From contig NZ_MU078723.1 in NCBI RefSeq assembly GCF_014078545.1, positions 1 to 64,000 of the forward strand: a DNA stretch of 64,000 nucleotides, read 5' to 3'. The translations under genes and the position numbers were made by a program. The notes beneath the pieces are model-generated. The model searched no databases, was not told where the DNA came from, and saw nothing but the letters and a program-made list of their open reading frames with translations. Below are positions 34,615 to 41,812 of this stretch, piece after piece. Origin of the DNA: Nitrosopumilus sp. b1. Lineage in GTDB: Archaea > Thermoproteota > Nitrososphaeria > Nitrososphaerales > Nitrosopumilaceae. Position 1 is the stretch's first letter. Each line of letters begins with the position of its first letter.

Positions 34615-36404
34615 TACCATGGAAGAATACTAGACGTGGAATATCAACTGTAGTTGGAGCCTTATTTTTTCTTGTACTAATGACAAGCTCACTATCTGTA
34701 GTGTTTCTGGCATTAGATACACAAAATGAACTGATAAATTCACAGCAATCAATTACAAAAAATGAAATCAAGAAAATTCGTGAACAGTATTCTATATCGG
34801 TCTCTACTGACCCATTAAATGATAACAAGCTAAGTGTTTTAGTAAAAAATGAGGGAACCTACCCAGTTGAGATATCTAGACTATGGATTATCAACAAGAC
34901 TGATGCTGCAAATGATTATCCAGTAAAGGCGTATAATCTGACTGGAGTTGATACTGTGATACCGCCTGGATATGGGGCAGACATTGTATCAAACCAGCAA
35001 TTACACATGATTCCTGATACCTATGATGTTAAAGTGGTATCTACTTTAGGTACGATACACACTGAGGAGCTCTTTGCAGGAGGTGCAAACAAGCTTCGAG
35101 CCGAAGTATTTACAATTCCACCTGATGTCAAAGTTGGCCAGAATACTACACTGGCAATGCATGTTACAAACATTGGAAAAAGCAGAATCTATGATGTTGC
35201 ACCACAGCAGCTAATCATCACACCATCCAGTGGCGTTGCAACGCCTTTGCCGCCAAATCCCATCCCAGTTACACTGGATCCTGCCGAATCTACAATATTC
35301 ACTTGGAAGTTTAGAGTAAATGGCACTGCTGGAAATTTTGTTACATTTTCTGGCAATGCAACTGGAACTGAAGCAATAACAGGATATTTTGTTAAAAGCA
35401 ATGATGATTCTGATTCTGTAAAACTGCAAGCACCTGATTCATCTGAGCTTATTGTTCTGACACAGGACTTGCTGTCTCGTCCTGAAATATTCATGGTGAT
35501 TCCATCTCCGTTTGGTGATGCACCTGAGCATGCACTATGGGGTGCAAATATCGTAAATCCTACAGGACAGGAGATGTATGTCAGTAAGGTTACGATATCA
35601 GTGTTTAGTCCTAGGGCAAACAGTCAGGATGTAATGCTTGATTCATCATCTGGTTCTGACAAGTGTAATCCGTTAACTGTAGCGCCTACTACTAACCAAT
35701 GGTCTTGTCCAGCTCACAACCAGTTAATGTGGCAGGACTTGGATACTCCACAAAGAATTGCACCATACTCTGTGTTTCCATTTCTAGCTAAAGTCCATCC
35801 TGGTGGTGTTGCAAGCTCTGCATTACTAGAATCAGTAATTGTACATGTTGATGTGTTTACTACAGTAGGTGAGTTTGGCAAAGCAGGATACAGCACATCA
35901 TTTGATAATAGAAATTCAGATACTTCAATGGTCAATGTGTATCTGTCAACAGTTCCAGATTCTACATTGAGCAGTAACATCTATGTTAACAAGACTGGTA
36001 TTTTATCTGGTTCTTCTCAGACATTTAATGTAGTTTTAGCTGATTTTGAAAAGGGAACAACAAATGAGATTGATGCTAGCTCTCGATTAATCATTAATGT
36101 ACCTAGGGGATGGACTGTAAATCCAGCTAGCATCAATGGATTTGGTGATTTTACGACTAGTTACCAGACATTTTCAGATAATTCATCTCAGATAATTGGT
36201 GATTTGAATAGTGCAATTGATGGTAGTGGTCCAGCAGGTTTAGAGGGAAAAACGATTCAATTTTCTGCAACAGCACCTACAGTGACTAATGAGCAGATGT
36301 ATGTGATGTATATTTTGGCAGACGGTAAGGTTACAAATGGGGATCCTGGGGAAGATTTTGCAATAGGTCCAACATCTGAGGTTGTGTTACAAGTGATACC
36401 ATAG
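34611..36404 (+). CDS. Large pilin-like surface protein
   Basis: 597 residues. Leader NTRRG and hydrophobic helix ISTVVGALFFLVLMTSSLSV as in pilins, then more than 500 residues of beta-sandwich repeats (TLAMHVTNIGKSRIYDVAPQ type). Too large for a major pilin; likely a tip adhesin or anchor placed by the same machinery. Last gene of the plus-strand operon. Confidence 0.82.
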   Translation: MIPWKNTRRGISTVVGALFFLVLMTSSLSVVFLALDTQNELINSQQSITKNEIKKIREQYSISVSTDPLNDNKLSVLVKNEGTYPVEISRLWIINKTDAANDYPVKAYNLTGVDTVIPPGYGADIVSNQQLHMIPDTYDVKVVSTLGTIHTEELFAGGANKLRAEVFTIPPDVKVGQNTTLAMHVTNIGKSRIYDVAPQQLIITPSSGVATPLPPNPIPVTLDPAESTIFTWKFRVNGTAGNFVTFSGNATGTEAITGYFVKSNDDSDSVKLQAPDSSELIVLTQDLLSRPEIFMVIPSPFGDAPEHALWGANIVNPTGQEMYVSKVTISVFSPRANSQDVMLDSSSGSDKCNPLTVAPTTNQWSCPAHNQLMWQDLDTPQRIAPYSVFPFLAKVHPGGVASSALLESVIVHVDVFTTVGEFGKAGYSTSFDNRNSDTSMVNVYLSTVPDSTLSSNIYVNKTGILSGSSQTFNVVLADFEKGTTNEIDASSRLIINVPRGWTVNPASINGFGDFTTSYQTFSDNSSQIIGDLNSAIDGSGPAGLEGKTIQFSATAPTVTNEQMYVMYILADGKVTNGDPGEDFAIGPTSEVVLQVIP

Positions 36405-36485
36405 GTTAACGAGTTTATCGATAAAGAGTAAAAATAGAACGCCCCCTTACGCACGGAAAATTCCTATAACTAAAATCATGATGTT

Positions 36486-36558
36486 GTGGGAATGTCTGAA
36501 ACTTGGTGGACTCAGACGTTATCCCACTTTATGGCTCATTTTCATTATTTATGAAAAT
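36486..36558. other. Two inverted repeats downstream of the pilus operon
   Basis: First, GTGGGA...GTCTGA pairs with TCAGAC...TCCCAC (36486-36527), two 6-bp helices separated by an internal bulge around a 12-nt loop. Second, ATTTTCAT-TATTT-ATGAAAAT (36538-36558) has perfect 8-bp arms. The pair sits in a 220-bp gap between the pilin operon and a response regulator. A terminator/processing structure, a small RNA or a regulator site are all possible. A 36-codon ORF through this region is not convincing. Confidence 0.4.
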
Positions 36559-36626
36559 ATTATCAGTTATCGTCTGTTCAGATTAAACTAACGCTTGCTG
36601 ATAGTAGATTACTTCTGAGATAATGC

Positions 36627-37049
36627 GTGCTTTCGGCAATCGTCGTAGATGATGAGACTGATCTACGTACATCCCTTTCGGAGTATTTGGAAATCAAAGG
36701 AGTCAGCATTCTGGCTACTGGGCAGAATGGCAAAGATGCGTTTGAATTATACCAACACCACAAGCCTGATGTTGTCCTGTTGGATTTTCTTATGCCACAG
36801 TATGACGGATTATACGCAATTACAAGGATACGAGACTTTGATCCTGATGCAAAGATCGTTATGCTTACTGCAAGTGTGGGCGATGACACTTTCAAAAGAC
36901 TGGTAGATAATGATGTATCTGGAATAATTTACAAACCTTACGACATGGATGTGTTGATTAACAATATTGAGAGGGTTATTGCAGGGGAGAGGATCATCCC
37001 AAAATACAGACCGTGGAAAAATTCTGCTAGATTAGATATTCCACAATAA
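36627..37049 (+). CDS. Receiver-only response regulator
   Basis: 140 residues from a GTG start. A complete receiver domain: acidic pair VVDDE, phospho-acceptor D53 (VVLLDFLMP), T81 (VMLTAS) and K103 (IIYKPYD), with a short C-terminal tail. Closely similar to the N-terminal half of 58607-59254. No DNA-binding domain. Next to the pilus operon, but separately promoted. Confidence 0.92.
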   Translation: MLSAIVVDDETDLRTSLSEYLEIKGVSILATGQNGKDAFELYQHHKPDVVLLDFLMPQYDGLYAITRIRDFDPDAKIVMLTASVGDDTFKRLVDNDVSGIIYKPYDMDVLINNIERVIAGERIIPKYRPWKNSARLDIPQ

Positions 37050-37084
37050 CCCATCCATTATTATCCATAAATCCTACTGGAAAC

Positions 37085-37207
37085 ATGATTTATCGATGCT
37101 TAAAATGCGGTGATGTCTTTGAAACCCCAAGAAGACTAGAAGTTCACCTACAAATTGTGCACAAATGGGGGGTAAAGGAGCCAGAACCAAGAGGCCTGGA
37201 TACGTGA
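37085..37207 (+). CDS. Single C2H2 zinc-finger microprotein
   Basis: An unlisted ORF of 40 codons, starting MIYRCLKCGDVFETPRRL and ending at TGA 37205-37207. Finger C-x2-C-x12-H-x4-H (CLKCGDVF ... VHLQIVH). Comparable single fingers are found at 62740-62862 and at the N-terminus of the NDH-2 gene at 46983. The next small gene begins 5 nt later. Confidence 0.65.
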   Translation: MIYRCLKCGDVFETPRRLEVHLQIVHKWGVKEPEPRGLDT

Positions 37208-37212
37208 TCATA

Positions 37213-37389
37213 ATGCTTTGTACCATACAAGGATGTGACACTGAATCAAATAGACAAGCAATGGTGTATTTCTTTGAGGATGAATATACCAAAAAACCAG
37301 CGTGCAAGGCACTGTGGAGATTCTGTAAAAATCATGCCATGATGATCTCAGGTGATAGTATAATGGTCAGAATACAAATTTTGAATTAA
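37213..37389 (+). CDS. Small Cys/His protein
   Basis: 58 residues from ATG 37213. Cysteines and histidine in CTIQGCDTES, KKPACKALWRFCKNHA suggest one metal site. It follows the C2H2 microprotein directly, so the two are probably co-transcribed. Family not recognised; a longer upstream start (37165) would overlap the finger gene and is less likely. Confidence 0.55.
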   Translation: MLCTIQGCDTESNRQAMVYFFEDEYTKKPACKALWRFCKNHAMMISGDSIMVRIQILN

Positions 37390-37410
37390 GAGCATTTCAC
37401 AAGACAAGCA

Positions 37411-38223
37411 TTGCTTGAAAAGAAAATAGGATGTACGGGATGGGGTTACAAAGAATGGACTGGAACATTTTACCCAAAGACAATAAAACAAAAGGATTGG
37501 TTGAAACACTATTCATCAATCTTTGATGTTACAGAAGTAAACTCTAGCTTTTACCAAGTGATACCAAAAAGTATGGCAGCAAAATGGAATGAAGATACTC
37601 CTGATCATTTTGAGTTCTCGTTAAAATTTCCTGGAAAGATTACACATGAAAACAAGCTAGACTATGATTCATCAAAGGATACACTAACTGCTTTCTTTTC
37701 AGGTTTAGAACCACTCAAAAAGAAAATACGCATACTAGTAATGCAGCTTCCTCCTTCATTGACGTTTCTACAGGCAAAAGAAAGACTGGAATCTTTGGGA
37801 AAACATCTGCCACATTACTGCAGATATGCAATAGAAGGACGCCATGAAAGTTGGTTCTCAAAAGAATCATTAGAATTTTTGTCGAAGAATGATCTTTGTC
37901 TTGTATGGAATGAAGTTCCAATGGTGGATAACCCTGCACCAATAACTACTGATTTTGTCTATGCAAGATTAATTGGAGATAGAAATCTTCCAGAGGATGT
38001 CTATGATCATAAGGTTAGAGACAAGACAGACACCCTGCAGAAATGGGCAGATAGATTATCAAATTTAGAAAATAATGAAAAGGTGAAATTCTTTTGGGCA
38101 TTTTCAAACAATCACCTAGAAGGTTTTGCACCAGAATCGGCAAATACGCTTAGAATGTTGTTAGGTTTGGATAAATTAGAGTTTCATGACAAGAAACAAA
38201 GTTCTATGTTTGATTTTGAGTAG
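37411..38223 (+). CDS. DUF72 family protein
   Basis: 270 residues from a TTG start. The YecE/DUF72 TIM-barrel signature is GCTGWGYKEWTGTFYP, then VTEVNSSFYQVIPKSMAAKW, FEFSLKFPGKITHEN and RYAIEGRHESWF. Biochemical role unknown; some members are suggested to act on nucleic acids or as nucleases. Closely follows the small Cys/His gene. Confidence 0.88.
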   Translation: MLEKKIGCTGWGYKEWTGTFYPKTIKQKDWLKHYSSIFDVTEVNSSFYQVIPKSMAAKWNEDTPDHFEFSLKFPGKITHENKLDYDSSKDTLTAFFSGLEPLKKKIRILVMQLPPSLTFLQAKERLESLGKHLPHYCRYAIEGRHESWFSKESLEFLSKNDLCLVWNEVPMVDNPAPITTDFVYARLIGDRNLPEDVYDHKVRDKTDTLQKWADRLSNLENNEKVKFFWAFSNNHLEGFAPESANTLRMLLGLDKLEFHDKKQSSMFDFE

Positions 38224-38253
38224 ACATAGATTATACAAGATGTATATGAAAAA

Positions 38254-39201
38254 TTATGGATGATCAACCATCTTTTCCATCATTGGAGTCTCATCTGCAA
38301 AGAAAACATTTGCACATTGTACATACTCCATGAATCTCTCTTTGTTGATTGTTTTCTCATCATAGGTATCGAATGCCTTTGAAATTGCCTCTATTCTTTT
38401 TCTTGTCTGATCATTGCGGATCTTTAGTCTATCATTATCATTTTGAACAAAAGTATCTTTACTCCATCTTTGTTTTGGTCCAAACTTTTCTTGATACCTT
38501 TTATCAAGTAATTCTAATTTTTCAAGATTTTGTAAATCCAATGACCACAGGTCATAAATAATTTTGAATAATTTATCATCGTAAACTATATACTTTCTCA
38601 ATAACGCAAATTCAATCAAATCATAAGACACTACATCTTGTTTAATTTTCTTTGAGCACTCTAGACCCAAAGAGCACATCTTTGAAAATATTTTATTTCC
38701 TTTCTCAAATGAACATTGTTGCATACTGATAATTTCACTAACAATCTTTTGTTGAGTTAATGTTGATACTCCTGAATATTTTATTATAATGTACAATACA
38801 ATCTCTTTTATGGTGATTTCATCAATGTCATCACTTGTTTCATCAGAGCCTATCTTGAGCAAAATGGGATTTAACTTATCATCAATTTCAAGCAATAATT
38901 TTTCTAATTTTAGCTTGTCACCATTTCCCTCCAGAATGTACTGCATCACTCTACTCCGTTGAGCTTCTAGTCTCCCTTTTTGCTGTAAAACCCAATCATC
39001 TTTTTCTTGTATAATTTCATCTTTGATGTTATCATAATGATATTTGATGTCGGCCATGATTGTATTTCGATTAATGTTCATCATGTCTGCAATTTTTCTT
39101 GCAGAGTAACCAAATTCAAAATGTAAACGAGCGACTTCTTTTCTTCTTGCATCTTGTTCAGGTTTGGTATATGGGCCTCCTTTATGCTCAATTTCTGCCA
39201 T
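38254..39201 (-). CDS. HTH-domain protein, unknown function
   Basis: 315 residues. Residues about 15-60 form a homeodomain-like helix-turn-helix (EVARLHFEFGYSARKIADMM, NINRNTIMADIKYH), like resolvase/sigma-factor HTHs. The remainder is helical, with heptad-like stretches and C-terminal acidic/EF-hand-like segments. No nuclease or recombinase catalytic motif is seen, so it is not a transposase. Possible DNA-binding regulator. Confidence 0.7.
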   Translation of the reverse strand: MAEIEHKGGPYTKPEQDARRKEVARLHFEFGYSARKIADMMNINRNTIMADIKYHYDNIKDEIIQEKDDWVLQQKGRLEAQRSRVMQYILEGNGDKLKLEKLLLEIDDKLNPILLKIGSDETSDDIDEITIKEIVLYIIIKYSGVSTLTQQKIVSEIISMQQCSFEKGNKIFSKMCSLGLECSKKIKQDVVSYDLIEFALLRKYIVYDDKLFKIIYDLWSLDLQNLEKLELLDKRYQEKFGPKQRWSKDTFVQNDNDRLKIRNDQTRKRIEAISKAFDTYDEKTINKERFMEYVQCANVFFADETPMMEKMVDHP

Positions 39202-39319
39202 AAAGGCGCAAAGAGAATCTACGATTTGAGATCATTGATCGAATTGCTAAGAAACATTTGTCATCGAAAGTATACAAATTTTCAAAATGGCCTAGTTTGG
39301 CATAGTTTTACACCTAAAA

Positions 39320-40396
39320 TCAGGGTAAATTGGCATCTTTTTCATTCAAAACATCGGTTCGAAGCTGACCACATGCTGCTGCAATCTCTACTCCCTTCTC
39401 AACGCGCACAGTACAGTTGATGTTGTGTCGATACAATACCCGTTCAAATTCTAGGATTCTTTTCTTTGCAGGACGAGAAAAGTCACCTGCAGTTGGATTC
39501 AATGGAATCAGGTTTATGTGAGAACCGTTGCCATCAAGTAACTCTGCCAATTCATTTGCAATTTCAGGTGTGTCATTTACTCCTTCAATCAATGCATACT
39601 CGAATGTAACCCGTCTTCCAGTTCTTTTGAAATATTCCCTACCTGATTCTATAATTTCACTAACTGAATTTGCACTAGCAGTTGGAACCAATCTTCTTCG
39701 CAGAGTATCATTTGGTGCATGCAATGATACTGCAAGACCAATCTGAAGATCTTCGCCAGCCAGTTTTGAAATACCTGATACCAATCCAATTGTAGACACT
39801 GTGATGTGTCGCTGACCCAATCCAAATGCACGAGGGTTTGTCAGTAATCTTATAGCGCGAATCATCTCATCATAGTTTGCTAACGGTTCCCCCATTCCCA
39901 TAAATACAAGATTAGTAACATGTTCGCCTCTCTCCTTTAGTAGATTGGCAAAATGAATCACCTGTGTGACAATCTCTTCTGCTTTCATGTTTCGCTCAAA
40001 GCCCATCTGGCCTGTTGCACAAAATGTACACCCCATTGCACACCCGACTTGAGTGGATACACAAACAGTATGTCGTGTCTTTGTGTTTAGCTTTAATGGT
40101 CTGTATCTCATCAGTACAGTCTCCACTGATTTTTTATCATCTAGCTCCAACAACAACTTTACAGTATCTTCATTGTCACTCTGTATCATGTGAGTCTGTT
40201 TTGCAGAACCAAGAGTATATCCATCTGCAATTAATTTCTCACGCATAGCAGCTGGGAGCTGCAACATGTCATTGATGGTTTTAGGAAACTCCTTGTAGAT
40301 ATAATGCAAAATTTGATCAGCACGAAATCGCTCATAACCTAATTTCTTTACCATCTCTTCCATCTCTTCTGGAAACAGCCTGTAAAGATCAGTCAT
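39320..40396 (-). CDS. rlmN: 23S rRNA A2503 methyltransferase, radical SAM
   Basis: 358 residues. Radical SAM cluster C119/C123/C126 in VGCAMGCTFCATGQMGF, methyl-carrier loop Cys342 (EIAAACGQLR) and Cys112 (CVSTQ). GMGEPLANYDEM and QRHITVSTIGLVSGI are RlmN motifs. It places a C2 methyl on A2503 of 23S rRNA and A37 of some tRNAs in bacteria. The family is mainly bacterial, so its presence here points to an old transfer. Confidence 0.93.
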   Translation of the reverse strand: MTDLYRLFPEEMEEMVKKLGYERFRADQILHYIYKEFPKTINDMLQLPAAMREKLIADGYTLGSAKQTHMIQSDNEDTVKLLLELDDKKSVETVLMRYRPLKLNTKTRHTVCVSTQVGCAMGCTFCATGQMGFERNMKAEEIVTQVIHFANLLKERGEHVTNLVFMGMGEPLANYDEMIRAIRLLTNPRAFGLGQRHITVSTIGLVSGISKLAGEDLQIGLAVSLHAPNDTLRRRLVPTASANSVSEIIESGREYFKRTGRRVTFEYALIEGVNDTPEIANELAELLDGNGSHINLIPLNPTAGDFSRPAKKRILEFERVLYRHNINCTVRVEKGVEIAAACGQLRTDVLNEKDANLP

Positions 40397-40469
40397 CCTT
40401 TGTGTTTACAAAATCACCTTAAAATTCCTAACTAGATTAAATTAGATACAAAAAAAAGAAAAAAAGAGA

Positions 40470-41744
40470 TTATGTGGTCTCGATTAATGCATAGTTTACA
40501 TTAAACGAGGTGTTTCCATCGAGTCCTGCTTGACAATTCAATCGGAATCCTAAAAGAGCACCATTATCAAATGGCTCACCTAGTCCATCAAATGTACAGA
40601 TTGCCTGTGGTGGCTCTACCATTGGATTAATGTGAGCACCAATTGGAATTATAGTAAATATCACAATTGTAGTGTCAGTTAATTCCTGGCCCGTTCCTGT
40701 CAAATCCGGCACAACAATAACATTTTGACCATCTATTGTAATACATGGTCCTGCGGTGACATCACCACAGATGTTTCCTGTTCCAGTCTGCTGAACTCCA
40801 CCATCTAGGCTAAACTGCTGGTTGGCAAAGTGAAATATCACTCCTGACCCTCCAGATGCACCATCCCCATTATCATCATGATAAACAGTACAGACTAGTT
40901 CTTCTCCTTGACTCAGCGTTATACTAACAGAGTTTGTTCCCTCAAAATCAGCTGCACTAGGGCAGTCATCACCAGATATCATTACTCGTGTAAACCCATC
41001 AGGAACTACCATAGATATTGTAATTGGAGTATCTGGTGTTACCTCATGAGTACTAGAGAATGTAGGACTAGTTACTCCCGTGATTCCATAACCAAATGAT
41101 GATTCATCTGGTATTGCAACTCCGTTATCAGTTGTTATAGAGTTGAAGAATGTCACCTTTGCGGATATTACAACAGGTGTATCACCTTGACACAAAGGAT
41201 CATTTTCCAAAAATATGGACTGTCTTCCCTTGTGATCAATTCCTGATTCAACTGTAATTGTAACCGGACCGTCACTGTGCATATCACCTATGAATAATGA
41301 TTGGGAACATGACGTGTGAAATGATATTGTTGCAATGGCATCATCTCCCTGTATGATATGATAAACGGTGTTTGAGTTTATCTTCTTTTTCCCAAAAGAA
41401 TTTGCATCCAGAACAATAGAATCACCATCTACAATGTTTGGAAATGAGACTAGTTTTTTACCCTCCTTTCCAACATCGTCAACTTTTTTGTAGATTTCCA
41501 CAGTTACTGGCTCATCGGTTGTTCCTTCAGATCCATTTTCAATTCCCGGACCGTTGTATATCACAGAAAATACCTTTGGTTTACTGCATTCACATGTTGG
41601 CTCATGATCATCATGATCATCATCATGATCATCATCGTCATCATCATAGTATGTCGAATATGCATTTGGTGCAATGGAAATAATTCCCCCTGCTAGTATG
41701 AATGTCAATATTATTGTCGATAGAAGTTTCTTGTTTGTAGTCAT
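40470..41744 (-). CDS. Secreted Asp/His-rich surface protein
   Basis: 424 residues. Signal peptide 1-30, then a low-complexity metal-like cluster YYDDDDDDHDDDHDDHEP and CECS, then beta-rich domains with paired cysteines (SFHTSCSQSLFIGDM, ICGDVTAGPC, AICTFDG). No transmembrane C-terminus. The acidic/His cluster likely binds divalent cations (Ca, Zn or Cu). Third in line after a pilin and an anchored Ig-like protein, all minus strand, so perhaps part of one surface structure. Confidence 0.78.
   Translation of the reverse strand: MTTNKKLLSTIILTFILAGGIISIAPNAYSTYYDDDDDDHDDDHDDHEPTCECSKPKVFSVIYNGPGIENGSEGTTDEPVTVEIYKKVDDVGKEGKKLVSFPNIVDGDSIVLDANSFGKKKINSNTVYHIIQGDDAIATISFHTSCSQSLFIGDMHSDGPVTITVESGIDHKGRQSIFLENDPLCQGDTPVVISAKVTFFNSITTDNGVAIPDESSFGYGITGVTSPTFSSTHEVTPDTPITISMVVPDGFTRVMISGDDCPSAADFEGTNSVSITLSQGEELVCTVYHDDNGDGASGGSGVIFHFANQQFSLDGGVQQTGTGNICGDVTAGPCITIDGQNVIVVPDLTGTGQELTDTTIVIFTIIPIGAHINPMVEPPQAICTFDGLGEPFDNGALLGFRLNCQAGLDGNTSFNVNYALIETT
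41602..41648. repeat. CAT/GAT simple repeat encoding the Asp/His cluster
   Basis: A run of cat/gat/atc trinucleotides on the plus strand encodes the Asp-His stretch of the secreted protein on the minus strand. Slippage would change the cluster's length in steps of one residue, or shift frame. Confidence 0.7.
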
Positions 41745-41812
41745 TAAGAAAAGAAGAATTTCAGAAACTTTTACGTCCGATGCTGTTCATCTGAATGAAC
41801 AGCTGAACATTC

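Noticed and set aside
34589-35494. Minus-strand ORFs over the large pilin-like gene
   Set aside because: Shadow frames of a clearly coding plus-strand gene with signal peptide and repeats.
36481-36591. 36-codon plus-strand ORF (MLWECLKLGGLRRY...)
   Set aside because: It runs through the inverted repeats, has no promoter at leaderless distance and no recognisable motif.
36640-36665. C/D-box-like sequence (ATGATGAGACTGATC)
   Set aside because: It lies inside the conserved acidic motif of a response regulator gene and lacks the second box pair.
38254-39201. Transposase or resolvase suggested by the HTH domain
   Set aside because: No DDE, serine or tyrosine recombinase motif, no terminal inverted repeats and no target duplications.
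41438-41683. 81-residue plus-strand ORF rich in His
   Set aside because: It is the antisense of the CAT/GAT repeat inside the Asp/His-rich secreted protein gene; the minus frame has a signal peptide and domains.
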